From Nocardia vinacea NBRC 16497 (GTDB lineage Bacteria > Actinomycetota > Actinomycetes > Mycobacteriales > Mycobacteriaceae): DNA of 64,000 nt. The notes below the pieces were generated by a model, which was not told the origin of the DNA, did not search any database, and was given only the letters and a program-made list of their open reading frames with translations. Numbering within the stretch: position 1 is the first letter of the stretch; every line of letters starts with the position of its first letter. The position numbers and the translations under genes were made by a program. Below, one piece after another: positions 8,489 through 17,006 of the stretch. Where the stretch lies: positions 79,406-143,405 of the forward strand of contig NZ_BAGN01000202.1 in assembly GCF_000308835.1 (NCBI RefSeq), in the 5' to 3' direction.

Positions 8489-9262
8489 ATGGTCGTGCTC
8501 GTGACTGTGCGAATCGAACGCAACGGGCCCGTGACCACCGTGATCCTGCACCGCCCCGAGGCACGCAATGCCGTCGACGGTCCGACCGCCGCGGCCCTGG
8601 TCGACGCATTCCGCGAATTCGATGCCGATCCGGATGCGGCGGCCGCCGTGCTGTGGGGTGATGGCGGCACCTTCTGCGCGGGCGCGGATCTGAAGGCGCT
8701 CGGCACCGAGCGCTCCAATCGGGTCACCGAGGACGGTGACGGTCCGATGGGACCGACCCGAATGCGGCTGTCCAAACCGGTGATCGCCGCGGTCTCCGGA
8801 TACGCGGTGGCAGGCGGGCTCGAGCTTGCCCTGTGGTGCGATATGCGAGTTGCCGAGCAGGACAGCACCTTTGGCGTGTTCTGTCGCCGCTGGGGTGTAC
8901 CGCTCATCGATGGCGGCACGATTCGGTTGCCCCGCATTATCGGCACCGGGCGCGCGATGGACATGGTGCTCACCGGGCGCGCCGTCGCCGCCACGGAGGC
9001 ATTGCAGATCGGGCTGATCAATCGCGTGGTGCCGAATGGCGAATCCCGCAGCGCCGCCGAACAACTCGCCGCCGAACTGGCCGCACTGCCGCAGACCTGC
9101 CTGCGCTCGGACCGCATGTCGCTGCTGGAGCAGGACGGTATGGACGAGGAGACAGCGCTGCTCAATGAATACCGACACGGCCTGAAGGCCCTGGCCGACG
9201 GAGCCTTGGACGGCGCGCAACGGTTCGCCGCCGGTGCGGGCCGTCACGGTGCGCGTACCTGA
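8489..9262 (+). CDS. Enoyl-CoA hydratase/isomerase family protein
   Basis: A 257-residue crotonase-fold enzyme. The first oxyanion-hole loop is GTFCAGADLKAL (about residues 65-76) and the second is SGYAVAGGLELAL (about 100-113). At the hydratase catalytic region the sequence reads GVPLIDGGTIRLPRIIG, so one of the two usual hydratase glutamates is not present, and the reaction could be isomerisation, hydrolysis or hydration. Starts at ATG 8489 or GTG 8501 are both possible. It is divergent from the TetR gene and precedes the acyltransferase gene by two bases, so they form an operon. Confidence 0.9.
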   Translation: MVVLVTVRIERNGPVTTVILHRPEARNAVDGPTAAALVDAFREFDADPDAAAAVLWGDGGTFCAGADLKALGTERSNRVTEDGDGPMGPTRMRLSKPVIAAVSGYAVAGGLELALWCDMRVAEQDSTFGVFCRRWGVPLIDGGTIRLPRIIGTGRAMDMVLTGRAVAATEALQIGLINRVVPNGESRSAAEQLAAELAALPQTCLRSDRMSLLEQDGMDEETALLNEYRHGLKALADGALDGAQRFAAGAGRHGART

Positions 9263-9264
9263 CA

Positions 9265-10671
9265 ATGGCTGCTGCCCAACGCTCGAGCGTCGTCGACGAG
9301 ATCTTCCTGCGCACACATCGCGGGCTCGGGACCCCGATCGCGCTCCAGGGTTTGTGGCGCACGGCCGATCGCGTCGATCCTGAGTTACTGCGGCAGGTGC
9401 ACGCGGCACTGCGCGTTGGACCATTGGGGCGCAGAGTGATTCGGCCTTCGGTCCCCGGTGCGCGTCGCAGTTGGCGGGCGAACACTCGGGCGTATCCGCT
9501 CGAGTTCACCGACGGCACTATCGCTACCGGGGCCCTGCTCGAGTGGGCCGATGAGCGGGGCTCGAACCTCGATCCCGAATACGGCCCGGGTTGGCGCTTG
9601 TCGACCGCCGCCTTGGAGGACGGCGGATCGATTGTGTCGCTGACCTGTTCGCATGCGCTCGCCGACGGAAGAGCGCTGGTGCTCGCGGTAGATGATGCGC
9701 TGGGCGGCCCGAGCCTGACCACTTCGTCGGTGCAGGCGATGCGTTCCCCGGATACCGGGTCAGGCACGAGGTCGGCACCGTCGACGATTGCAGGGGAACC
9801 AGACCGGTCCGAAGCGCGAGTAAATGCCGCGCTGGGCCGGGAAACCCGAGCTCCGGCATCGGATTGGTCCGATGCTTGGCGGCAGTGGGCGATCGTTGTG
9901 CGCGGTACTTTCCGCGCACTCCGTCACGGGATTCCCGCACGTCCCACCCGGACGGCATCGACTCGCGCAGGCGGGTTATCGGCCCGTGAACGCGGGTCGA
10001 TCGCTGGCGGCGTAGGGGTCGACCGCGCGCCGACCCCCGGCGTCGTACTGCAGTGTCCCGCAGCCGACTGGGAGTCGGCGGCTGCGGCGCACGGTGGTAC
10101 GGCCAACAGCTTGTTCATCGCCCTGATTGCGAAGATGTTGTGGGCCAGTGGATTTCCTGGTGCGACGATCGATGCCAGCCTTCCGGTCGACACCCGCGAC
10201 GAGCCGCGCGTCGACAATGACCTCGCGATGACCGAGATCACCATCGAGCGCAGCGATACTCCGGCCACCATTCGTGAGAAAGCCCGAATCGCCTACGAGC
10301 GGCGCATGTCCAGCCCCGGCGGGATGCCGGAGGAACTGCTGCAGGTGATTCCGGATCGCTGGGCCTACGCCTTGTCCAAGGGTGCCGGTGAACGAGACAT
10401 CCTGTGCTCCAACATCGGTACGCTTCCCGATTCCCTGCGCACCCTCGGCCCACACCGCTGCACCGGCGTCGCCGCCCGCGCCATCCACCCCGGCCTCACC
10501 GCGGACCGCCTCCCCCGCACCCGGCTATCCGGCTATCTCAGCCGCATCGCGGATACCTACACCCTCGCGGTCGTCAGCCTCGACCCCGCCCACATCGACA
10601 CCCCCGAAGCCCTTCGCGCCTCGGCACACGAATCCGCAACCCTCCTCGGCCTACCGATCACCCTCTGGTGA
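9265..10671 (+). CDS. Condensation-superfamily acyltransferase (WS/DGAT or Pap-like)
   Basis: A 468-residue protein of the chloramphenicol-acetyltransferase/condensation fold. The catalytic HxxxDG motif is visible as HALADG in LTCSHALADGRALVLAVDDA (about residue 130). The C-terminal half has ANSLFIALIAKMLWASG followed by INASLPVDTRDE-like strand order (IDASLPVDTRDEPRVDNDLAM), as in wax ester synthase/diacylglycerol acyltransferase-like proteins of mycolata. It probably moves an acyl group from CoA or a carrier to an alcohol; donor and acceptor are unknown. It lies two bases after the crotonase gene and its last 21 bases overlap the convergent monooxygenase gene. Confidence 0.7.
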   Translation: MAAAQRSSVVDEIFLRTHRGLGTPIALQGLWRTADRVDPELLRQVHAALRVGPLGRRVIRPSVPGARRSWRANTRAYPLEFTDGTIATGALLEWADERGSNLDPEYGPGWRLSTAALEDGGSIVSLTCSHALADGRALVLAVDDALGGPSLTTSSVQAMRSPDTGSGTRSAPSTIAGEPDRSEARVNAALGRETRAPASDWSDAWRQWAIVVRGTFRALRHGIPARPTRTASTRAGGLSARERGSIAGGVGVDRAPTPGVVLQCPAADWESAAAAHGGTANSLFIALIAKMLWASGFPGATIDASLPVDTRDEPRVDNDLAMTEITIERSDTPATIREKARIAYERRMSSPGGMPEELLQVIPDRWAYALSKGAGERDILCSNIGTLPDSLRTLGPHRCTGVAARAIHPGLTADRLPRTRLSGYLSRIADTYTLAVVSLDPAHIDTPEALRASAHESATLLGLPITLW

Positions 10672-11931
10672 CCGCCCGAGCCCGCCGCCGGAGTTGCCCG
10701 CGCTGCCAACCCGGCTTCCTGATGCGGCGGGCGACGGTGGGTAGTCCTCGACGGTCATCGAGTTGTAGAGGCGCGCGCTCTTGGTGGTGAGGCGGACGAA
10801 GGCGCGACTGGGCCCCGCGGGCAGGGCGGAAATCAGGCGGCTGCCCTGGACCAGTCCCGACACGCCGAGGCGCGAGGTGGGGATCAGGGTCTTCGCCGCG
10901 CTCAGTGCGACCGCGTGGCTGCCGCGTACGTGCTGCGCCATCGCGCGCTCGTAGGCGGGAAAGGCGCGCTCGTGGTCGCCGCCCGCCCGCGCCAGCTCCC
11001 CGGCGAGGACATATGCGCCGACGACGGCCAGGCTGGTGCTGCCGCCGACGGCCGGGCCGGGGCAGTAGCCCGCGTCGCCGACGAGCGTGACCCGCCCCCG
11101 TGACCAGGTGTCCATGCGGAGCTGGGTGATCGAGTCGAAGTAGAACGCCGGGGTGCGGTCGAGCTCGTCGAGCCAGCGGTCCACGTCGGCGTGCATGCCG
11201 CCGAACGCATTGCGCAGCAAGTCCTTCTGCCGGGGCACGTCATGGTGGTGGTAGTCGAGCTCGCGCTCGCTCCGGAACAGGAACAAGGCCCGCGCGTCAC
11301 CGAGGTGCCGCGCGCCGTACATGCCGGCAGTGCGGCCGACGCCGACGTGGATGCGGACCTCGCCGTCGAGATCGAAGCCGTTGGGCAGGGTCAGCACCCC
11401 TAGGTACGCCCCGATGAAGGCGCTGAAGCGGGACTCGTCGCCGAAGACGAGGCGGCGCACGTTCGAGTGCAGCCCGTCCGCGCCGACGATGAGGTCGAAG
11501 CGGCGCGGCGCGGCGTTCTCGAACCGCACCTCGCCGTCGGGTGAGATCGCGGTGATCGAGTCGCCGAATACGTACTCGACATCGTCGCGCGTCGCGTCGT
11601 AGTAGATCTCGCCGAGGTCGTCACGCATGATCTCGGCGTGCCGGTCGGAGGTGGCGCCGAAGATCTTGGAGAGGTCCACCCGGACGGGACGCCGTGCTCC
11701 CTCCCGGTAGAGGGTCATCCGCTTCGTGCCGGTGGCCCGCTCCTCGACGCGTCGGAGCACGCCCATCTTCTCCGAGATGTCCATCGCGGGCTGGAACAAG
11801 TCGACCGCGTGCCCGCCCGTCTTGCGTAGCACGGGGGCCCGTTCCACGACGGTGACCTCGAAGCCGTATCTCGTGAGCCAGTAGGCCAGCACCGGACCGG
11901 CGACGCTGGCGCCGGAGACGAGAATCCGCAT
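10651..11931 (-). CDS. FAD-dependent monooxygenase (PHBH fold, TetX-like)
   Basis: A 426-residue flavin hydroxylase. The N-terminus carries a Rossmann motif (ILVSGASVAGPVLAYWL) with the ribose Glu in VVERAP; the DG motif is DLIVGADGLHS and the FAD-pyrophosphate GD motif is VTLVGDAGYCPGPAVGG. This arrangement is that of aromatic hydroxylases and tetracycline-modifying enzymes. An AAGGAG-type site precedes the ATG at 11931. It is divergent from a TetR gene with a large palindrome between them, a typical layout for a drug- or metabolite-induced oxidase. The natural substrate is unknown. Confidence 0.92.
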   Translation of the reverse strand: MRILVSGASVAGPVLAYWLTRYGFEVTVVERAPVLRKTGGHAVDLFQPAMDISEKMGVLRRVEERATGTKRMTLYREGARRPVRVDLSKIFGATSDRHAEIMRDDLGEIYYDATRDDVEYVFGDSITAISPDGEVRFENAAPRRFDLIVGADGLHSNVRRLVFGDESRFSAFIGAYLGVLTLPNGFDLDGEVRIHVGVGRTAGMYGARHLGDARALFLFRSERELDYHHHDVPRQKDLLRNAFGGMHADVDRWLDELDRTPAFYFDSITQLRMDTWSRGRVTLVGDAGYCPGPAVGGSTSLAVVGAYVLAGELARAGGDHERAFPAYERAMAQHVRGSHAVALSAAKTLIPTSRLGVSGLVQGSRLISALPAGPSRAFVRLTTKSARLYNSMTVEDYPPSPAASGSRVGSAGNSGGGLGRSPEGDR

Positions 11932-11941
11932 TAGCAGTCTC

Positions 11942-11994
11942 CTTACTTAACGATAAGTAAGCGTAGCACGGTAACTTACCTATCGTTAAGTAAG
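11942..11994. promoter_or_regulatory. Long TetR operator palindrome
   Basis: Two 20-base arms, CTTACTTAACGATAAGTAAG (11942-11961) and its inverted copy (11975-11994) with a single mismatch, are separated by 13 bases. Each arm is itself dyad symmetric (CTTACTT...AAGTAAG type), so the region contains at least two operator sites. It lies in the 76-base gap between the divergent monooxygenase and TetR genes and should cover both promoters. Confidence 0.85.
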
Positions 11995-12007
11995 ATAGGC
12001 TGGCGAC

Positions 12008-12559
12008 ATGCCTCGCCCCTCCGACACCAAGCAGCGGATCCAAGAGGTCGCGCGCGAGCTCTTCGCACAGCAGGGTGTGCATCGGACCGGCCTGCAGGAG
12101 ATCGCCGACCGGCTGGGCATCACCAAACCGGCGCTCTACTACCACTTCTCCTCACGCGAGGAACTGGTCCGCAGCATCGTGCAGCCGATCATCGACGAGG
12201 AAGAGGCGTTCCTCGAGGGGCAGGAGGCGCTGAGCGAGGTCGAGCCCCGCGCCCTGCTGGAGGGCTACTTCGACTTCCACTACCGCCACCGCAAAGACAT
12301 CGTGCTCATGCTCGCCGAGCTGACCACCCTCGCCGACCTGGGCCTGATCGACCTCGTATTGGCCTGGCGTGGGCGGCTGGTGAAGCTGCTGTGCGGCGCC
12401 GAACCCACACTGGAGCAGGCCACCCGGGCCGTGATCGCCTTCGGCGGACTCCAGGACTGCACGATTCAGTTCGCCGACGTGCCGAAGGACGAGCTCCGCC
12501 GGGCTGCCGTGGACGGCGCCTGCGCGGCCCTGGGCATGGACCCGCGGCGCGAAGCCTGA
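12008..12559 (+). CDS. TetR family transcriptional regulator
   Basis: A 183-residue regulator with a canonical helix-turn-helix (TGLQEIADRLGITKPALYYHFSSREELV, about residues 27-54). The upstream 20-base inverted repeat is almost certainly its operator, implying autoregulation and repression of the divergent flavin monooxygenase until a ligand binds the C-terminal domain. Its stop codon abuts, without overlap, the stop of the convergent split-barrel protein gene. Confidence 0.95.
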   Translation: MPRPSDTKQRIQEVARELFAQQGVHRTGLQEIADRLGITKPALYYHFSSREELVRSIVQPIIDEEEAFLEGQEALSEVEPRALLEGYFDFHYRHRKDIVLMLAELTTLADLGLIDLVLAWRGRLVKLLCGAEPTLEQATRAVIAFGGLQDCTIQFADVPKDELRRAAVDGACAALGMDPRREA

Positions 12560-13240
12560 CTACTGGCCCTCGAGGGCCATATCGGTTCGATCGAGTACGT
12601 CCTGCGGTACCTCGATGCCCGGCTCCAGATCGTCCGACGAAATCGGGGCGTCCCAGACCTGACGGAGCGGCAGGACGCCTGCCCAGACGCCGCCGGTTTC
12701 GATATCGGCGGCGTCGTCCTTGGGGCCGCCGGTTCGGACCTTCACCGATGCCTCGGTCAGGTCGAGGGCCAGGACCATGGTGGCGGCCATTTCCTTTTTG
12801 TTCGGCTGCCGCACGCGATCCCACGCACCTGGCGCGGAGTGTTCGACGATGACCCGCAGCGCGTGCATGCGTTCATCGGGGTCGACGAGTTCGACGGCGC
12901 GGCCGCGCACCACGGCCGAGCGGAAGTTGGCGGAGAAGTGCATTGCCGAACGGGCGTAGACGACGCCGTCGACCAAGGTGACGGCGATGGAGATATCGCC
13001 GGTCAACGCCGCCCGCAGGTTTCCGGCTCCGGTCGAACCGTGCAGGTACAGCGTGTCGCCGTCGCGGCCGTAGACCGTCGGGAGCACCACCGGACTGCCG
13101 CCGAGCAGCACGCCCAGGTGGCAGACCAGGCCCGCGTCGAGGACCGCATCCAGTTCGGCCCGGTCGGTCCGGCCGCGCTCCTTGGAACGTGTCAGGGTGG
13201 TACGTGGGGTAGGCGAAAGCGGCGGCCGAGAGTTCGTCAT
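12560..13240 (-). CDS. Pyridoxamine 5'-phosphate oxidase-family flavoprotein
   Basis: A 226-residue split-barrel FMN-binding protein (the Nim/flavin-nucleotide-binding type). Key blocks are LDAVLDAGLVCHLGVLLGG, VVLPTVYGRDGDTLYLHGS and MHFSANFRSAVVRGRAVELV. ATG 13240 (MTNSRPPLSP) is the family-like start; the longer frame to 13306 would run into the regulatory region. It is divergent from a MocR/GntR regulator, a pairing often seen with vitamin B6-linked or flavin genes. The substrate is unknown. Confidence 0.85.
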   Translation of the reverse strand: MTNSRPPLSPTPRTTLTRSKERGRTDRAELDAVLDAGLVCHLGVLLGGSPVVLPTVYGRDGDTLYLHGSTGAGNLRAALTGDISIAVTLVDGVVYARSAMHFSANFRSAVVRGRAVELVDPDERMHALRVIVEHSAPGAWDRVRQPNKKEMAATMVLALDLTEASVKVRTGGPKDDAADIETGGVWAGVLPLRQVWDAPISSDDLEPGIEVPQDVLDRTDMALEGQ

Positions 13241-13276
13241 ACCTCTAGCGTGGAGCCGAAAGTGGCATTCTGAAAT

Positions 13277-13309
13277 AGCCAATTCATGGAAATTTGAACA
13301 GTCCAATTC
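13277..13309. promoter_or_regulatory. Direct repeats, possible MocR binding site
   Basis: AGCCAATTC (13277-13285) and GTCCAATTC (13301-13309) are direct repeats 24 bases apart in the gap between the split-barrel gene and the MocR gene. MocR proteins often bind direct repeats. A GGGAGG ribosome binding site for the ATG at 13322 follows directly. Confidence 0.45.
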
Positions 13310-13321
13310 GGGAGGTGCGCG

Positions 13322-14719
13322 ATGCTGGATGAAATTCCGCTCGTCCTCGACCGCGAGGCTGAGCAGCCGTTATCGGTTCAGGTCGCGGAAGGGCTGCGCG
13401 CCGCGGCGAGCAACGGACTCCTGCGCGCGGACGATCGACTCCCCTCGTCGCGAGCGCTGGCCCAGCGCCTCGGCGTGAGCCGCACGGTGGTCGCCGCGGC
13501 CTACGACCAACTGCACGCCGAGGGCTGGATCGCGGGCCGCCGGGGCTCGGGCACCTACTTGACCACCGCCCCCGCCGAACCGCCCGCACGATCGAGCACA
13601 CACAGCACCGCCGAGCACGCGCCGAACCTGCTCGATCTCGGCCCCGGCGCGCCCTGCATCGAGGCCCTCGACCAGGCAGCCTGGCGACGTGCCTGGCGCG
13701 CGGCCGCCGACGACTCCCCCGTCATCCGCAAGAATCGCGGCGGCGAACCGGAATACCGCGCGGCGGTCGCCGAACACCTGCTGCGCCACCGCGGCCTCGG
13801 TGCGGGCAGCAAGTCCGTGGTGCTCGCGACGGCCGGAACCAGTTCGGCCGTAGGCGAACTCGCGGCCGCCCTGCTGCGGCCCGGCGACGCCATTGCCATG
13901 GAAGATCCGGGCTATCAGCGTGCCGCGGGCGCATTCGTCGCGGCCGGAGTCCGGGTACTACCGGTGCCGATCGATGCCGACGGCCTGCGAGTCGATCGAC
14001 TACCCAACGGCATCAAGGCCGTGTATTGCACTCCAGCACACCAATTTCCACTGGGCACTCGCATGCAGGCGGCGCGACGTGTACAACTCGTCGAATTCGC
14101 CAGGCGTGCCGGCCTACTCATCATCGAGGACGATTACGACGGCGAATTGCGTTACGACACCGCCCCTTTGCCGCTGCTGGCCGCGATGGCTCCGGACGTC
14201 GTCATCCATCTCGGCACCACGAGCAAGATCCTCTCGCCGACCTTGGGTATCGGCTGGCTCGTCGCCGCCCCCGATATCACCGAAGCCGTTGTCGCGCACC
14301 GCGAACGAACCGGTACGGGCCCGAGCCCCGCCGGCCAGGGAGTGCTCACCGCATTCGCCGACCACGGCGATCTCGCCAGACACCTGCGCCGACTGCGCCG
14401 CGCGGTGCCCCCGCGCCGAGGCCTGGTCGTGGACGAACTGCGCCGCCGCGGACTCGAAGTACTCGGCGACGATGCCGGTTCACACGTGGTGGTGCCACTG
14501 GATTCGGCCGAAGCCGAACAGCGTGCCGTGGCAGTGGGCCGAACGCGTGGCGTGGCGCTCGACGGACTGTCCCGCCATCACCTTGTGGCACAACAACATC
14601 CACTCGCGGCGGCAGTTGGTCCGCATACCTTCGGCATCGCCCTCGGCTACACCGCACTGAGCTGGACCGAGCTGCGTACCGCGATTCCGATTGCCGGAGA
14701 ATGCCTTACGCAGCCATAG
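13322..14719 (+). CDS. MocR-type GntR/aminotransferase regulator (PdxR-like)
   Basis: A 465-residue fusion of a GntR winged helix-turn-helix (about residues 15-75, RLPSSRALAQRLGVSRTVVAAAY) and a fold-type I aminotransferase-like domain (about 110-460). The aminotransferase part keeps the PLP aspartate region IIEDDYDGEL and the PLP lysine in TTSKILSPTLGIGW. Such proteins sense pyridoxal phosphate or an amino-compound adduct. It is divergent from a pyridoxamine oxidase-family gene, which is the likely target. The start is supported by GGGAGG upstream. Confidence 0.92.
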   Translation: MLDEIPLVLDREAEQPLSVQVAEGLRAAASNGLLRADDRLPSSRALAQRLGVSRTVVAAAYDQLHAEGWIAGRRGSGTYLTTAPAEPPARSSTHSTAEHAPNLLDLGPGAPCIEALDQAAWRRAWRAAADDSPVIRKNRGGEPEYRAAVAEHLLRHRGLGAGSKSVVLATAGTSSAVGELAAALLRPGDAIAMEDPGYQRAAGAFVAAGVRVLPVPIDADGLRVDRLPNGIKAVYCTPAHQFPLGTRMQAARRVQLVEFARRAGLLIIEDDYDGELRYDTAPLPLLAAMAPDVVIHLGTTSKILSPTLGIGWLVAAPDITEAVVAHRERTGTGPSPAGQGVLTAFADHGDLARHLRRLRRAVPPRRGLVVDELRRRGLEVLGDDAGSHVVVPLDSAEAEQRAVAVGRTRGVALDGLSRHHLVAQQHPLAAAVGPHTFGIALGYTALSWTELRTAIPIAGECLTQP

Positions 14720-14879
14720 CGCCTTGCCCCAATGTCGCATACCTGGCCATCCGGTCATGGGCCCTCCCCGGCTCCGACGACGAGCCCTACGCCGGACTGC
14801 GCCCGCTCGCATCTGCCACTGGATCCGCTGGCAACCCAGCTCTTGGGAAGGGCATCGGCAGAAGGGTGCGCGGCGCCGA

Positions 14880-14950
14880 GAGGATCGCCGCCTGCGCCGG
14901 CGCGTGCTGGTGCACTGCGCGGCGGGCAAGGAACGCACCAGGTGGACAGC
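14880..14950 (+). pseudogene. Tyrosine phosphatase active-site relic
   Basis: One plus-strand frame reads VLVHCAAGKERT, which fits the HCxxGKxRT signature of the bacterial lipid/tyrosine phosphatase family (the catalytic Cys and Arg are both present). Flanking sequence in the same frame is arginine-rich and does not resemble the rest of the family, and no full-length frame exists. It may be a leftover of a lost gene or a chance match. Confidence 0.3.
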
Positions 14951-15189
14951 TCTGCCACGATGTCGGCATGCCTGTGGGCTGCCAGGTACGCGGGCGTCGG
15001 TTGGAAGCCAGCGCCCAGCAGGAACTGGCTGGGCGCTCGAGGTCCCTGCTGCGCGCGGCTACTTTCCCCGTAGTCGTCGCGCTATCCGTCTCCGTCGATC
15101 GCAAGCACGCTGCCGTCGAATGGACGCCCGCACCGGAGGCGTTCCGACGGCGAGTTCGACCGCGCGTAATCCCGCGAGAACAAGGCATC

Positions 15190-15223
15190 AGGCCCGGTCC
15201 GCACCGTTCGGATCGGGCCTTTT
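15190..15223 (+). terminator. Rho-independent terminator without an obvious gene
   Basis: AGGCCCGGTCCG (15190-15201) pairs with CGGATCGGGCCT (15209-15220) through one G-U pair around a seven-base loop, followed by TTTT. It points in the plus direction. The nearest intact upstream gene (MocR) ends 470 bases earlier. Confidence 0.75.
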
Positions 15224-15319
15224 ATCGTGCCCGCGGACCCAGCCGCTCCGGAGCCCGGCGGCCCGGGGCCGATTCCCGAAGGGCCGTCACGGCGCCAACG
15301 CGGTCGTAGCATGGTCCCC

Positions 15320-15565
15320 ATGACCGAACAGGACATACTGGCGCGTATCAAGAACTTGGTCGATCGCGAGCATGATTTGCGATCCAAGGCGACGGCCGGT
15401 GCGGTCGATCCGGTAACCGAGCGGCAGCAGCTCGCCGCACTCGAAGTAATGCTCGATCAGGCCTGGGATCTGCTTCGGCAACGCCGGGCGCGCATCGACG
15501 CCGGGGCCACGCCTGAGGATGCGCAGGAGAACCCGGCCCGTCAGGTCGAGGGTTATCTACAGTGA
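15320..15565 (+). CDS. DUF2630 family protein
   Basis: An 81-residue, highly charged helical protein beginning MTEQDILARIKNLVDREHDL, with a second helix containing ALEVMLDQAWDLLRQRRARI. This matches the small actinobacterial DUF2630 family, whose function is unknown. The ATG at 15320 is chosen over upstream codons because the family starts here. The last four bases (GTGA) overlap the start of the flavin reductase gene, so the two are coupled. Confidence 0.85.
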   Translation: MTEQDILARIKNLVDREHDLRSKATAGAVDPVTERQQLAALEVMLDQAWDLLRQRRARIDAGATPEDAQENPARQVEGYLQ

Positions 15566-16992
15566 CCTCCGATTCCACCGCCGAATACGACGTCATCGTG
15601 ATCGGTGGTGGGCCTGCGGGCGAGAACGCCGCCGCCTATGCCATCGCGGACAGCGAGCGAACCGCCGTGATCGTGGAACGGGAACTGGTCGGCGGTGAAT
15701 GTTCGTATTGGGCATGCATGCCGAGTAAGGCGCTGCTGCGACCGGCCCATGTGCTGTCCGGCGCGAAGGCGATGGCCGGAATCACCGCGAGCGGGCTCGA
15801 TGTCGACGCGGTCTTGAAGCGGCGCGACGCCTTCACACATAAGCACGACGACAGCTCGCAGGTCGACTGGGCCAACGACAATCGCATCGAGGTGGTCCGC
15901 GGGACCGGACGGCTCGCGGGCGAGCGACTCGTCGAGGTCGGCGACCGACAGCTGCGGGCACGTCACGCGGTGGTGCTGGCCACCGGCACCAAGGCCGCGG
16001 TTCCCGATGTACCCGGATTGCGCGATGCGCTGCCGTGGATTTCCCGGGATGTGACCAATCTGCACGAGGTTCCGCGCCGGGTGGTGATCATCGGCGGCGG
16101 TGTTGTCGCGTGTGAGGCGGCTACCTGGCTCGCCGCGCTCGGCGCGAGTGAGATCACCATGCTGGTCCGCGGCAATGCGTTGTTGGGCAATGCCGAACCG
16201 TTCGCGGGGGAACGTGTGGCCGCGGCGCTGTCCGACGCCGGTGTTCGGGTTCTATTCGGCACCCGGCCCACTCGGGTGGTGCGCGCCGATGCGAAGGATT
16301 CTGGCGAGGGCTGGATTCATGGCGGTGTGGTGACCGTCCAGATCGGCGACAGCGAAGTCGAGGCCGACGAGATCGTGGTCGCCGCCGGGCGCGGACCGGC
16401 GACGGCGGAACTCGGCCTGGGCTCGATCGGGCTGGCGGATGGCTATGTCGAGGTGGACGACCGGTTGACGGTGCGCGGCATCGACGGCGACTGGCTGTAT
16501 GCGGTCGGCGATGTGAATCACCGTGCGGCGCTTACACATATGGGCAAGTACCACGCCCGGGTGTGCGGTGATGTCATTGCCGCGCGGGCCGAGGGGCGCG
16601 CGCTGGCGGATGCGCGATACGCGGCGACGGCCGATCACGGGCAGGTGCCGCAGGTGGTGTTCACCGCGCCGGAAGTCGCGTCCGTCGGGCAGACCGAGGC
16701 GGCGGCGCGTAAAGCGGGCTATGCGGTGGAAACCGTGGAGCTCGATATCGCGGTCGCCGGATCGGCGCTGGCCCGCGACGATTACGCGGGGCGGGCGAAG
16801 ATCGTCATCGATACCGCGACCGACACGCTGCTCGGGGCCACTTTTGTCGGACCGGAGGTCGGTGAGTTGATCCACGCGGCGACCGTTGCCGTGGTCGGCA
16901 AGGTGCCGCTGGCGACGCTGTGGCACGCAGTGCCAGCCTATCCGACGGTGAGCGAGCTCTGGTTGCGTCTGTTGGAGGCCCGCCGCTCGTAG
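15562..16992 (+). CDS. Pyridine nucleotide-disulfide oxidoreductase
   Basis: A 476-residue class I flavin disulfide reductase. The FAD motif is VIVIGGGPAGENAA (residues 11-24); the redox-active cysteines are in GGECSYWACMPSKALL (Cys47 and Cys52, spacing C-x4-C); a second Rossmann motif for NAD(P)H is VVIIGGGVVACEAA; and the C-terminal dimer-interface block HAVPAYPTVSELW carries the His/Glu pair. It resembles dihydrolipoamide dehydrogenase and mercuric reductase, but the disulfide substrate is unknown. It starts with GTG and overlaps the DUF2630 gene by four bases. Confidence 0.93.
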   Translation: MTSDSTAEYDVIVIGGGPAGENAAAYAIADSERTAVIVERELVGGECSYWACMPSKALLRPAHVLSGAKAMAGITASGLDVDAVLKRRDAFTHKHDDSSQVDWANDNRIEVVRGTGRLAGERLVEVGDRQLRARHAVVLATGTKAAVPDVPGLRDALPWISRDVTNLHEVPRRVVIIGGGVVACEAATWLAALGASEITMLVRGNALLGNAEPFAGERVAAALSDAGVRVLFGTRPTRVVRADAKDSGEGWIHGGVVTVQIGDSEVEADEIVVAAGRGPATAELGLGSIGLADGYVEVDDRLTVRGIDGDWLYAVGDVNHRAALTHMGKYHARVCGDVIAARAEGRALADARYAATADHGQVPQVVFTAPEVASVGQTEAAARKAGYAVETVELDIAVAGSALARDDYAGRAKIVIDTATDTLLGATFVGPEVGELIHAATVAVVGKVPLATLWHAVPAYPTVSELWLRLLEARRS

Positions 16993-17006
16993 TTACCATC
17001 GGAAGG

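Larger units (their letters stand above)
14720..15319. other. Gene-poor 600-bp stretch with a phosphatase relic
   Basis: No intact gene with a recognisable product was found here. The region contains a tyrosine-phosphatase-like active-site sequence in a decayed context and ends with a good rho-independent terminator at 15190-15223. The base composition stays high in GC. Confidence 0.6.

Noticed and set aside
15080..15190. tRNA or small RNA gene before the orphan terminator
   Set aside because: There is one GTTCGA-like string but no foldable cloverleaf or acceptor stem.
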